64,000 nt of DNA from Aureibaculum luteum. Its GTDB lineage: Bacteria; Bacteroidota; Bacteroidia; Flavobacteriales; Flavobacteriaceae. Below the pieces are notes generated by a model, which was not told the origin of the DNA, made no database searches, and saw nothing but the letters and a program-made list of their open reading frames with translations. Shown here piece after piece: positions 1 to 8,582 of the stretch; position 1 is the stretch's first letter; every line of letters begins with the position of its first letter. The DNA lies in the NCBI RefSeq assembly GCF_003449015.1, contig NZ_QRGD01000001.1, positions 558,001-622,000 of the forward strand, written 5' to 3'. Made by a program: the position numbers and the translations under genes.

Positions 1-456
1 TACTTTACTGTAAACCAAATCCGTTTCCCAACCGCGATATAGCAAGTAATCAGCCAATTTTTTTCTTTTCTTTTGAATATTTGTCTCTGTCATCTGAGTA
101 AACTTTTTTTCTGCTAATTGATCAAAAGTAGTAAAATACTCAGATTCATTTATCTCCTTGAGAGCTTGAGTTATATTGTAATTTGTTATTTTTCTAAATT
201 TCAATTCTCTTACTATCCGAACCTTTCCCCATTTTTTTATATTAAATTTACCTCTAGCGAATGATTTAGAAAAACGCTCTTCATTTAAAAAATCATGATG
301 TAATAAGTGTAAAATAATTTCTTCTTTTTCTTCTTGAGATAAATACATCTCATATAACTTTCTTTCCAACTCTGAATGGCAACGCTCTTGATAAGCACAA
401 TAATTTTCTAATCGTCTTTTAGCCTCTTCAAGTGAATAAATTTTCTTATTTGTCAT
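1..456 (-). CDS. recX: RecX family regulatory protein (partial, C-terminus cut by window edge)
   Basis: Reading the minus strand from an ATG at 456 gives 152 codons open to the window edge. The product begins MTNKKIYSLEEAKRRLENYC and continues with repeated three-helix segments (HLLHHDFLNEERFSKSFARG, then KWGKVRIVRELKFRKI), the arrangement seen in RecX proteins, which bind RecA filaments and limit their activity. Family members here are about 155-160 residues, so only a few C-terminal residues should be missing. It is transcribed away from the T9SS gene at 588; the 131 bp between them show no clear feature. The assignment rests on the motif pattern and length. Confidence 0.8.
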   Translation of the reverse strand, partial: MTNKKIYSLEEAKRRLENYCAYQERCHSELERKLYEMYLSQEEKEEIILHLLHHDFLNEERFSKSFARGKFNIKKWGKVRIVRELKFRKITNYNITQALKEINESEYFTTFDQLAEKKFTQMTETNIQKKRKKLADYLLYRGWETDLVYSKV

Positions 457-587
457 AATAGATTACGAATCAATTTATACTACGCTAAAAAATACTGCGT
501 TTAGTTCTTGTAATAATGTGGAAATTATTTATAACTGATTTTTTTTAGAGCTTACCTCCAAAGTAAGCCAATATAATATATTTTATT

Positions 588-2855
588 ATGAAAAATAAAA
601 TAATATTATCATTAAGTATGCTATTACTTAATGTTAATATATATAGTCAAGTCTTACAAGAAAGTTTTGAAAATATCTTAAGTGGATGGAGTCAATTTCA
701 AATTACTGGAAGTGTTCCTTTTAGCAGAACTGCGACACAAGCTAATACGGGAAATTATTCTGAATATACAAACACCCCCAATGCAGTTGGATTTTTTAGC
801 ACAACTAATAATCAAGCTTGGCTAATTTCATCTCCTTTAGATTTATCCTCTTTCGAAGAAATTCAACTCTCTTATTCCGAAAGAAATAGAGACCATCCTG
901 GATCAATACCATCTGATCCAACCCAACAAGTATTATATTCAACTAATTATAGCGGAACTGGAAATCCAAACGCAGCAACTTGGATCGTTATAAATTCAAC
1001 AAATACCACTACTAGCTGGTCTAAAAAGATCATTTCAGGTCAAATTCCAACAGATTCAAATGTGCATATAGCGTTTAGATATATTGGAGATAGTTTCAAT
1101 TTTTTTGTTCCTTTCACAGATCGAGAATGGTATATCGACGATATTGAAATTTTAGGATTACCTTGTTCTTTTACAACAACATGGAACGGTTCTTCTTGGA
1201 ACAATGGTGCACCAAACACCAGTACTTCAGCAATAATCGAGGGGAATTACAACACTAATAGTCATGGCAGTTTTGAATCTTGTAGCTTAACTGTAAATTC
1301 AGGAAACACTGTTAACATAAAACCCAATACCCATATAACTGTTAATAATAATTTGACAATAGATGGAACAGTTCAAGTTCGAAATAAAGCTTCTTTGTTA
1401 ATGACGAATGATAATGCACTAATCTCAGTTAACGGAACATTTAATGTTCATAAAACCACTACTACTTTGAATGATAATAATGATTATACTTATTGGTCAT
1501 CTCCAATTGAAAACATAAATATATCTTCTGTTTTTACTTCACCACTATATAATCAAGGGCGTCTTTATTATTGGGATCAATCTGCTGTTAACGCTATTCC
1601 TTATGGCGGTAGCGAGGCCTTAGGAGAATGGATATCAGCTGCCGGGAATACTATGCAACCTGGAAAAGGTTATATATCTCAGTCACCTACATCGGGTTCA
1701 TATCCTTTAAAAGCAAAAGTAAACTTTTCTGGAAAACCTAATAATGGTATAATTAAACTTTATGGCAATGAAGCTGTATATAATACTGGAAACCCGAATG
1801 ATGACATAAATTTAATCGGTAACCCCTATCCTTCGGCTATAGATGCTGATGAATTTATCAATCAAAATAGTTCTTCCATAAGTGGTACACTTTGGTTTTG
1901 GACACATAATACTTCTAATAATCAAAACAACTCGGGAGAACAATATACAGGTAATGATTATGCGACTTATAATTTGACTGGATCAGTTGGTACTTCTAAG
2001 AAAGCGACAACTGGGGGTGTAAAACCTAATCAATATATAGCTTCAGGCCAGGGTTTTATAGTACAAACAATAGCTACAGTCGACACCATCATTTTTAACA
2101 ACTCCATGAGAATTGAAAATAATAACAACCAATTCTTTAAACCAACAGATACAAAAAACACAACAGTTTTAGAAAAAGATAGGATCTGGTTAAATATTGA
2201 AAGTGATAATGGAGGAGCATTCAGTCAAACCCTAATTGGTTTTTTTGAAAAGGCAACCGATGGAATAGATCAAGGCTATGACGGGATGAAAATCTCTGAA
2301 GGGTGGATTAATTTATACTCAGTAATTGACACTCTAAAATACGCCATACAAGGGTTAAGTAGTTTTAACTCTGAGAAAAAAGTAGCAATAGGTTTTCAAA
2401 CTAATATTGAAGATTCTGCTACTTCTTACAAAATTAGTATTGATAACATTGAAGGTGAATTAAAAAATAGTGACATATTTTTGGTTGATGAAGAACTAAA
2501 CATTATGCACGATTTAAAGCAAGGAGTTTATAATTTTACTACTTCAGAAGCAGGTAATTATCCAGATAGATTTACGTTACAGTTTACACAAACTACATTA
2601 AATACAGAAGACCTCAAATCAACTTATGATTTTATAGTTGTAAATAAAGATCATGCAATCAACGTAAAAGCGAATACGACCATTAATTCTGTAAAGATAT
2701 ATGATATGACTGGTAGATTATTAATCGACCAAAATACTAATAAGAGTCAAGTAAGTGACAATACTGAAAACATAGCAAAAGGTTCAATTTTAATAATAAA
2801 TACCTATTTCGAAAATAATAGTTATATGTCTAAAAAAATAATACTCACGAACTAA
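588..2855 (+). CDS. Secreted T9SS cargo protein with adhesin-like N-terminal domain
   Basis: A 755-residue exported protein. The N-terminus has a signal peptide (MKNKIILSLSMLLLNVNIYS). Residues about 22-190 (ESFEN, W, DREWYIDDIEI) resemble the choice-of-anchor J / cleaved-adhesin beta-sandwich domain. The middle contains segments typical of large flavobacterial surface proteins (YTYWSSPIEN, NLIGNPYPSAIDADEFI). The C-terminal 75 residues (VKIYDMTGRLL ... ending in KKIILTN) match the type A sorting signal of the type IX secretion system. The protein is therefore expected on the cell surface or released after signal removal. No enzymatic motif is visible and the substrate or role is unknown. A strong hairpin terminator follows immediately. 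Confidence 0.8.
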   Translation: MKNKIILSLSMLLLNVNIYSQVLQESFENILSGWSQFQITGSVPFSRTATQANTGNYSEYTNTPNAVGFFSTTNNQAWLISSPLDLSSFEEIQLSYSERNRDHPGSIPSDPTQQVLYSTNYSGTGNPNAATWIVINSTNTTTSWSKKIISGQIPTDSNVHIAFRYIGDSFNFFVPFTDREWYIDDIEILGLPCSFTTTWNGSSWNNGAPNTSTSAIIEGNYNTNSHGSFESCSLTVNSGNTVNIKPNTHITVNNNLTIDGTVQVRNKASLLMTNDNALISVNGTFNVHKTTTTLNDNNDYTYWSSPIENINISSVFTSPLYNQGRLYYWDQSAVNAIPYGGSEALGEWISAAGNTMQPGKGYISQSPTSGSYPLKAKVNFSGKPNNGIIKLYGNEAVYNTGNPNDDINLIGNPYPSAIDADEFINQNSSSISGTLWFWTHNTSNNQNNSGEQYTGNDYATYNLTGSVGTSKKATTGGVKPNQYIASGQGFIVQTIATVDTIIFNNSMRIENNNNQFFKPTDTKNTTVLEKDRIWLNIESDNGGAFSQTLIGFFEKATDGIDQGYDGMKISEGWINLYSVIDTLKYAIQGLSSFNSEKKVAIGFQTNIEDSATSYKISIDNIEGELKNSDIFLVDEELNIMHDLKQGVYNFTTSEAGNYPDRFTLQFTQTTLNTEDLKSTYDFIVVNKDHAINVKANTTINSVKIYDMTGRLLIDQNTNKSQVSDNTENIAKGSILIINTYFENNSYMSKKIILTN

Positions 2856-2867
2856 AAAGCAAAAAAA

Positions 2868-2893
2868 AACCTATAAGCTTTTGCTTATAGGTT
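2868..2893. terminator. Bidirectional intrinsic terminator
   Basis: An 11-bp perfect stem (AACCTATAAGC / GCTTATAGGTT) with a TTTT loop, with A-run upstream and T-run downstream. It lies between the convergent T9SS cargo gene and the RNase G gene and can serve both strands. Confidence 0.9.
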
Positions 2894-2913
2894 TTGTATG
2901 ATATAATACTACC

Positions 2914-4452
2914 TTATTTAATCTCATTGTCATCTTTATCAAAAAAATGATATTCTAGATATTGGTAAGCATCTCTCGGTATAACTTTAATCCACTTTTT
3001 ATATTTAAAAAACCATTTTTGTTGAATTGAGGGCATCCCCTTTTTAAGATATGACTCTACAAAAGAATGTGCATGAAGCGTTAATCCTTTTTTAGATTTA
3101 TCTATAATCCTTCCTAAGTGATTTTCAATTTTATCTACCAAAATTATAGGAGCCTCGACTTCTCCATTGATATTTGGATTTTTTTCTTGTGTTTTAATAA
3201 CCATCTCTGGTCGTACACGTTGTCTAGTAATTTGCACTAGACCAAATTTACTTGGTGGCAATATTTTGTGTTTTGTTCTGTTAGATTTCATCTCATTTTT
3301 TAAATGATCGAACAATTTTTGTCTATGACTTGCAGTGTGCATGTCAATAAAATCTACCACAATAATTCCACCCATATCACGTAACTGCAATTGACGTGCT
3401 ATTTCTGAGGCCGCAATTAAGTTCACTTCTAATGCCGTATCAGCCTGTGAGTTTGCCTTGTTTGAACGATTACCGCTATTTACATCTATTACATGTAAAG
3501 CTTCTGTATGTTCAATAACTAAATAGGCTCCTTTTGGCATTGATACCGTTCGGCCAAATGCTGTTTTTATTTGTTTTTCTATCCCATATTTTTCAAAAAT
3601 AGGTAACTTCGATTTGTAAAGTTTAATCATAGAAACTTTTGTAGGAGCGATGCGTTCTATATATTCTTTAAGTTCTTCAAATAACTGAGCATCATCTGTA
3701 ACGATGCTAGAAAATGAATCATCAAAAATATCTCTAAGAATAGAAGACGCTCTATTTAATTCAGACAACACTTTTGCTGGTGCCTGAGCTCTTGGTAAAT
3801 GTTTACATAAGTTAACCCAACGTTGTAAAGAATTTTGCAAATCTTTATCCAGTTCAGCTACTTTAATACCCTCGGCCACCGTTCTTAAAATAACGCCAAA
3901 GCCTTTAGGTTTAATACTTTTTGCAAGTCGTTTTAGCCTTTCTTTTTCTTTATTGTTCGATATCTTTTGAGATACCGAAACTCTATCTGAAAAAGGTACT
4001 AAAACCAAGTATCTACCTGCTATTGAAAGTTCAGAACTTATTCGAGGTCCTTTTGTAGATATTGGTTCTTTAACAACCTGTACTAATAAATTTTGACCAG
4101 ACTTAATAACTTGGTCAATGGATCCATTTTTATTTATGTCTTTTTCTAAATGGAAATCTTTTAAAGTGTAATCTTTTAGTTTACCCGTGCCTATTAACTT
4201 AATGTACTTAGTTAAAGATAACAACTGTGGCCCTAAATCATGATAATGTAAAAAGGCATCTTTTTCACTGCCTACATTTACAAAAGCTGCATTTAAGCCT
4301 GACAATGTTTTCTTAATCTTAGCTAAAAATATGTCGCCAACATTAAAATTATTGTCATTTGTTTCTTTGTGTAATTCATTAAGTCTACCATCTTTTAATA
4401 AGGCAAAATCTATATCAGAGGAAGTTGATCTAATTATTAATTCTGTTTTCAC
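2914..4452 (-). CDS. rng: Ribonuclease G (RNase E/G family)
   Basis: A 512-residue endoribonuclease of the RNase E/G family, acting on rRNA precursors and mRNA. An S1 RNA-binding domain occupies roughly residues 35-125 (VGDIFLAKIKKTLSGLNAAF ... DAFLHYHDL). The catalytic DNase I-like part shows the two metal-binding aspartate segments, HVIDVNSGNRS and GGIIVVDFIDM. There is no long C-terminal scaffold, so the length fits RNase G rather than RNase E. It lies downstream of the HU and small basic protein genes on the same strand, but a hairpin at 4585-4608 separates them, so separate transcription is likely. Confidence 0.93.
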   Translation of the reverse strand: MKTELIIRSTSSDIDFALLKDGRLNELHKETNDNNFNVGDIFLAKIKKTLSGLNAAFVNVGSEKDAFLHYHDLGPQLLSLTKYIKLIGTGKLKDYTLKDFHLEKDINKNGSIDQVIKSGQNLLVQVVKEPISTKGPRISSELSIAGRYLVLVPFSDRVSVSQKISNNKEKERLKRLAKSIKPKGFGVILRTVAEGIKVAELDKDLQNSLQRWVNLCKHLPRAQAPAKVLSELNRASSILRDIFDDSFSSIVTDDAQLFEELKEYIERIAPTKVSMIKLYKSKLPIFEKYGIEKQIKTAFGRTVSMPKGAYLVIEHTEALHVIDVNSGNRSNKANSQADTALEVNLIAASEIARQLQLRDMGGIIVVDFIDMHTASHRQKLFDHLKNEMKSNRTKHKILPPSKFGLVQITRQRVRPEMVIKTQEKNPNINGEVEAPIILVDKIENHLGRIIDKSKKGLTLHAHSFVESYLKKGMPSIQQKWFFKYKKWIKVIPRDAYQYLEYHFFDKDDNEIK

Positions 4453-4584
4453 TCTGCATAAGTTTTGTATCCATACTAACTAATATAGTACAGATTGATT
4501 AAAAAAATGTTTACGAGTTAAATAACCCGATGAAATTTGTTTTTGCAAATTTCTTTTTCAAAGAACGATTTGATTCAATAAAAG

Positions 4585-4608
4585 AAAAAATAGCTTATGC
4601 TATTTTTT
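4585..4608 (-). terminator. Terminator overlapping the stop of the small basic protein gene
   Basis: A 10-bp stem AAAAAATAGC / GCTATTTTTT with a 4-nt loop. On the minus strand the TAG stop codon of the 30-residue gene is inside the stem and the stem ends in a T-run, so translation and termination share the same bases. Confidence 0.75.
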
Positions 4609-4692
4609 CTTTTTGTGTCTGTTTTGTCTACTTCTCTTTTTACGCTTATGAGTAGAAATTTTACTGCGTTTTCTTTTTTTACCACTTGGCAT
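4600..4692 (-). CDS. 30-residue basic protein, AURKAIP1/COX24 (mS38-like) type
   Basis: A very short gene with ATG at 4692 and TAG at 4600. The 30-residue product begins MPSGKKRKRSKISTHKRKKR and ends in RHKKKK; more than half of it is Lys or Arg. Short proteins of this form are conserved in Bacteroidota and are annotated as AURKAIP1/COX24-domain proteins, related to the C-terminus of mitochondrial ribosomal protein mS38, which suggests a small ribosome-associated protein. The family name is from memory. It starts 27 bp after the HU stop and is probably co-transcribed with HU. Conventional length cut-offs would miss it. Confidence 0.75.
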   Translation of the reverse strand: MPSGKKRKRSKISTHKRKKRSRQNRHKKKK

Positions 4693-4719
4693 AATCTATA
4701 TCTGTTTTATTGTGAGTAC

Positions 4720-5010
4720 TTATTTAACTGGTACATTTTTCTTAACACCTTCTACAAAAACTTTTGCTGGTTTAAAAGATGGAATATTGTGTGCCGGAAT
4801 TTTAATTGTAGTATTTTTAGAAATGTTTCTACCAGTTTTTTCAGCTCTAGTTTTTATAATAAAGCTTCCAAAACCTCTTAAATATACATTTTCGTCATTT
4901 TCTAATGAATCTTTTACTTCCTTCATAAAGTCTTCGACTACTCGTAATACATCAACCTTTTCAATACCAGATTTTTCGGAAATACTGGCTACAATCTCTG
5001 CTTTTGTCAT
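4720..5010 (-). CDS. hup: HU-family DNA-binding protein
   Basis: A 96-residue histone-like protein. It starts MTKAEIVASISEKSGIEK, has the core LRGFGSFIIKTRAEKTGRNI (the beta-arm approach of HU/IHF proteins) and the arm sequence IPAHNIPSFKPAK. HU dimers bend and package DNA in the nucleoid. The length matches the family (about 90-100). A -7 box lies at 5056-5063 on the minus strand. It is divergent from mutY and probably forms a short operon with the 30-residue gene that follows. Confidence 0.95.
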   Translation of the reverse strand: MTKAEIVASISEKSGIEKVDVLRVVEDFMKEVKDSLENDENVYLRGFGSFIIKTRAEKTGRNISKNTTIKIPAHNIPSFKPAKVFVEGVKKNVPVK

Positions 5011-5055
5011 GCTAATTCTATTTTATTTTTATTATATGTGTATTTTAAAGGGTGG

Positions 5056-5127
5056 CAAAGATAAAACAATAAATCAATTTTAACTAGCCAATCAGTTAAA
5101 ATTTAACGGTATAAATCCTTAATTTTG
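5056..5127. promoter_or_regulatory. Divergent promoters for hup and mutY
   Basis: Two matches to the Bacteroidota -7 consensus TAnnTTTG: TATCTTTG on the minus strand (5063-5056), 45 bp before the HU start, and TAATTTTG on the plus strand (5120-5127), 17 bp before the mutY start. The -33 boxes are not clear. Confidence 0.5.
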
Positions 5128-5144
5128 CGTGTTTTAATAAAACT

Positions 5145-6182
5145 ATGGATTTTTCAAAAATTTTAACGAAGTGGTATTTACAAAATAAACGAGACTTACC
5201 TTGGCGTAATACCGTTAATCCATATTACATATGGCTATCAGAAATCATACTACAACAGACTAGAGTTAAACAAGGACTAGCTTATTATGAAAAATTTATT
5301 GTTGCATTTCCTACTGTTTTTGACCTCGCAAAAGCAGATGAAAACATTATACTTAATTTATGGCAGGGCTTAGGATACTATTCAAGAGCTAGGAACTTAC
5401 ATTTTTCAGCAAAATATATAGTCAATGAGCTAGATGGAAAATTTCCTACTACTTATAAGGACATTTTAAAATTAAAAGGTGTTGGCGATTACACCGCATC
5501 AGCAATTGCATCAATATGCTATAATGAACCACACGCAGTAGTGGACGGCAATGTTTATCGAGTATTAGCACGTTATTATGGTATTGACATACCTATTAAT
5601 AGTACTGAAGGAATTAAACTTTTTAAAAAATTAGCACAAGAACTAATAAACATTAAAGATCCAGCTACATTTAATCAGGCCATTATGGAGTTTGGAGCCA
5701 TGCAATGCAAACCTAAAAATCCTGATTGCTCCATTTGCCCTTTTCAAAATTCTTGCAAAGCCAAGGAAGAAAAAATGGTTGAGATTCTTCCTATTAAGGA
5801 TAAAAAAATAAAAGTTACGAAAAGGTTTTTCAATTACTTAGTTTTAATAAGCCCAACGGACAGGACATTATTGAACCAAAGAAAACAAAAAGGTATTTGG
5901 AGGAACCTCTATCAATTTCCCTTAATAGAGACTTCAAAAGAAATTGACATTAGTGAACTAATCAAAATGAATGAACTTCATGAAATAACAAATGAAAGTA
6001 ACAGCGACATCAAATTGTTTAACAAGAAACCTATTATTCATAAATTATCTCATCAACACCTATCCGTAAATTTCTGGGTAATAAATTTAGATAAAGAAAT
6101 GGAAAACAGCATTTCTATTAGCGACTTTGATAAGTATCCTGTACCAATTCTAATTCATAATTTTGCAGAAGCCTATTTTTAA
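5145..6182 (+). CDS. mutY: A/G-specific adenine glycosylase MutY
   Basis: A 345-residue base-excision repair glycosylase that removes adenine opposite 8-oxoguanine. The catalytic glutamate is E33 in SEIILQQT, the helix-hairpin-helix is LKGVGDYTASAI (about 109-121), and the catalytic aspartate is D134 in VVDGNV. The [4Fe-4S] cluster has the expected C-X6-C-X2-C-X5-C spacing (C188, C195, C198, C204). The C-terminal part (about 225-345, with HKLSHQHLSVNFW) is the NUDIX-like 8-oxoG recognition domain. It heads the mutY-ssb-gldE-gldD group that is common in flavobacteria. Confidence 0.97.
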   Translation: MDFSKILTKWYLQNKRDLPWRNTVNPYYIWLSEIILQQTRVKQGLAYYEKFIVAFPTVFDLAKADENIILNLWQGLGYYSRARNLHFSAKYIVNELDGKFPTTYKDILKLKGVGDYTASAIASICYNEPHAVVDGNVYRVLARYYGIDIPINSTEGIKLFKKLAQELINIKDPATFNQAIMEFGAMQCKPKNPDCSICPFQNSCKAKEEKMVEILPIKDKKIKVTKRFFNYLVLISPTDRTLLNQRKQKGIWRNLYQFPLIETSKEIDISELIKMNELHEITNESNSDIKLFNKKPIIHKLSHQHLSVNFWVINLDKEMENSISISDFDKYPVPILIHNFAEAYF

Positions 6183-6218
6183 CTATTGAATTTATATTTT
6201 TAAGATTTTTATTTTCAT

Positions 6219-6226
6219 TATCTTTG
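6219..6226 (+). promoter_or_regulatory. -7 box of the ssb promoter
   Basis: TATCTTTG fits TAnnTTTG and lies 18 bp before the ATG at 6245. It overlaps a possible upstream start at 6224, which supports the downstream start for ssb. Confidence 0.5.
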
Positions 6227-6244
6227 ACACACAATTTTATTATC

Positions 6245-6682
6245 ATGGCAGGTACACTAAATAAAGTAATGTTGATTGGACATTTGGGAGATGAGATAAA
6301 AATGCACTTTTTTGAAGGTGGCAACTCTATTGGCAGGTTTCCTGTTGCTACAAATGAAACCTATACAAACAGACAAACTGGAGAGCGAGTAACAACTACA
6401 GAATGGCACAACGTTGTGGTTAGAAATAAACTAGCTGAAATATGTGAAAAGTATTTGAGTAAAGGCGATAAAGTATATGTAGAAGGACGTATTAAAACCC
6501 GTCAATGGGATGACCAAAGTGGAAATAAAAGATACTCAACTGAAATTCACGCGGTAGAAATGACATTTTTAACTACTAAAAAAGATTTAGATAATAGCTC
6601 ATCTAAACCACCAGTCCATCAAACCACAAAACCAAAAAGTGATGAAACTCCTCAAGAAATTGATGATGATTTACCATTTTAA
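6245..6682 (+). CDS. ssb: Single-stranded DNA-binding protein
   Basis: A 145-residue SSB taking the ATG at 6245, where the product begins MAGTLNKVMLIGHLG, the usual start of Bacteroidota SSBs. An in-frame start at 6224 would fall inside the promoter -7 box. The OB fold includes RFPVATNETY, TEWHNVVVRNKLAEI and KVYVEGRIKTRQW. A short disordered linker leads to the acidic tip DDDLPF, which recruits replication and repair partners. It acts as a tetramer on ssDNA. It lies between mutY and gldE on the same strand. Confidence 0.96.
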   Translation: MAGTLNKVMLIGHLGDEIKMHFFEGGNSIGRFPVATNETYTNRQTGERVTTTEWHNVVVRNKLAEICEKYLSKGDKVYVEGRIKTRQWDDQSGNKRYSTEIHAVEMTFLTTKKDLDNSSSKPPVHQTTKPKSDETPQEIDDDLPF

Positions 6683-6703
6683 TTTTAATTAAACCATATA
6701 ATA

Positions 6704-8020
6704 TTGGATCCTGAACCCTCGAGTTTGTTTTTACTAAATACTATCAACTGGTCTTTTACAATCGGATTAGTTGCACTTGTTGTGCTACTCTTAATTTCTG
6801 CATTAGTTTCAGGGTCAGAGGTTGCCTTTTTTTCGCTATCAAAAACAACATTAAATGAAGCTGAAGAATCTAAAAAAACAACATTAGTTAATACACTGCT
6901 AGGACGTCCAAAAAAATTGTTGGCAACTATCCTAATAGCAAATAACTTTGTAAACATTTTAATAGTTTTACTTTTTGCCTATTTAGGTGATTTTTTCTTC
7001 AGTAGTATAATCAATAGTGGTTTCCGGTTTTTACTCGAAGTAATCTTAGTTACATTTTTAATTTTACTTTTTGGTGAAGTACTCCCCAAAGTTTACGCCA
7101 ACAGAAATGCATTAAAATTCGCCACTTTAATGGTAACTCCAATTAGTATTTTAAATGTACTTCTCACTCCTTTAAGCATTCCATTATTGAACTTGACAAG
7201 TACTATAGAAAAAAGATTAGGTAAAAAGAATTCAGATTTTTCCGTAGAAACATTGTCCCAGGCCTTAGAACTAACCTCTGAAGAAGGGTCTTCAAAACAA
7301 GAACAAAAAATTTTACAAGGCATTGTTACATTTGGTAATACTGAAACGGTACATGTAATGTGCCCTAGAACAGACGTTTTTGCTTTACCCGAAAGTGACA
7401 CTTTCGCAGAAGTAGTTACCAAGATAATTAAAAACGGACACTCAAGAATTCCTGTTTATCATGATAATATTGACGAAATTACAGGAGTTTTATATTCGAA
7501 AGACCTTTTACCACACCTAAATAAGAAAACATTTCAGTGGAAAAAGGTAATGCGTCAACCTTTTTTTGTTCCTGAAAATAAAAAATTAGATGACTTACTA
7601 AAGGAATTTCAAGAAATGAAAAATCATTTAGCTATTGTGGTTGATGAATATGGTGGCACTTCGGGTATCGTAACTTTAGAAGATGTAATTGAGGAGATTG
7701 TAGGTGACATTAGTGATGAATTTGATGACAATGATTTGAGTTATTCTAAACTTGACAACAACAATTACGTTTTTGAAGGTAAAATTGCATTGAAAGATTT
7801 TTATAAAGTATTGAAAATTGACGATTCTATATTTGAGGAACATAAAGGTGAAGCCGAAACTTTGGCAGGATTTATACTAGAAATTAACGAAAAATTCCCT
7901 CAATTAAATGAGCAAATTATTTTTGAAGATTATAAATTCAAAATTGAAGTACTAGAGAAAAAACGTATCAAACAAATAAAAGTAACAAAACCCACTATAC
8001 AAGATGTTACACCAACTTAA
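6704..8020 (+). CDS. gldE: Gliding motility-associated protein GldE (CBS-domain membrane protein)
   Basis: A 438-residue protein with a TTG start at 6704, 21 bp after the ssb stop; no ATG is available near the N-terminus. It has a DUF21 (CNNM-type) membrane domain with about four hydrophobic segments (residues 15-155), two CBS domains (PRTDVFALPESDTFAEVV ... GVLYSKDLLPHL; LAIVVDEYGGTSGIVTLEDV) and a C-terminal CorC/HlyC domain. This layout resembles CorC-type ion-efflux proteins. In flavobacteria the copy next to gldD is GldE, which is linked to gliding and type IX secretion. The stop overlaps the gldD start by 17 bp, suggesting translational coupling. Confidence 0.9.
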   Translation: MDPEPSSLFLLNTINWSFTIGLVALVVLLLISALVSGSEVAFFSLSKTTLNEAEESKKTTLVNTLLGRPKKLLATILIANNFVNILIVLLFAYLGDFFFSSIINSGFRFLLEVILVTFLILLFGEVLPKVYANRNALKFATLMVTPISILNVLLTPLSIPLLNLTSTIEKRLGKKNSDFSVETLSQALELTSEEGSSKQEQKILQGIVTFGNTETVHVMCPRTDVFALPESDTFAEVVTKIIKNGHSRIPVYHDNIDEITGVLYSKDLLPHLNKKTFQWKKVMRQPFFVPENKKLDDLLKEFQEMKNHLAIVVDEYGGTSGIVTLEDVIEEIVGDISDEFDDNDLSYSKLDNNNYVFEGKIALKDFYKVLKIDDSIFEEHKGEAETLAGFILEINEKFPQLNEQIIFEDYKFKIEVLEKKRIKQIKVTKPTIQDVTPT

Positions 8021-8570
8021 TAAAATTATATTATTGGCAGTAATAACATTGCCATTTACTTCATGCTCCAATGAGGAGTATTTACCAAAACCAAAAGCTT
8101 TTTTACGTTTGGCATATGCTGCCCCAAACTATAAAGAAATAGCTTCAGACTGTCCTTACACCTTTGAAGTACCAGATAATACACACACAAAGTTTAATGA
8201 AAAATGCTGGATAAACATTAAATACCCAAAATTAAAAGCATCACTTAATATTACCTACAGGGGTGTAGACAACAATTTATCAGAACTATTAAGTGAAGCT
8301 GAAAAATTGACTTACAACCACACAATAAAAGCTGATAATATAATCACTAAAGATTATGAAAATACGGAATTTCAAAAATACGGTGCATTACGAGAAGTTA
8401 TTGGAAATGCAGCGTCTTCTTTGCAATTTCATCTAACAGACAAAACAGGTCATTTCATTACAGGAGCCCTGTATTTTGAAGCAAAACCAAATTACGATTC
8501 TATATTGCCAGCAGTTAAATTTATTGAAAAAGATATAGAACACATTATGGAAACCTTAAGTTGGAAATAA
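8004..8570 (+). CDS. gldD: Gliding motility lipoprotein GldD
   Basis: A 188-residue lipoprotein. The signal peptide ends in a lipobox (LPFTSCSNEEY), so the mature protein is lipid-anchored. The segments PKPKAFLRLAYAAPNYK and CPYTFEVPDN are characteristic of GldD, one of the lipoproteins required for gliding and type IX secretion in Flavobacterium johnsoniae; its exact biochemical role is not established. The start codon lies inside the end of gldE, and ctaA begins 12 bp downstream. Confidence 0.9.
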   Translation: MLHQLNKIILLAVITLPFTSCSNEEYLPKPKAFLRLAYAAPNYKEIASDCPYTFEVPDNTHTKFNEKCWINIKYPKLKASLNITYRGVDNNLSELLSEAEKLTYNHTIKADNIITKDYENTEFQKYGALREVIGNAASSLQFHLTDKTGHFITGALYFEAKPNYDSILPAVKFIEKDIEHIMETLSWK

Positions 8571-8582
8571 ATTATAATTAAA

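Noticed and set aside
4597-5083. Plus-strand reading frames of 94 and 123 codons opposite hup
   Set aside because: They are antisense to clear genes (HU and the 30-residue protein) and have no family features.
6224-6244. Upstream start for ssb
   Set aside because: It overlaps the -7 box TATCTTTG, and the family start MAGTLNKV is at 6245.
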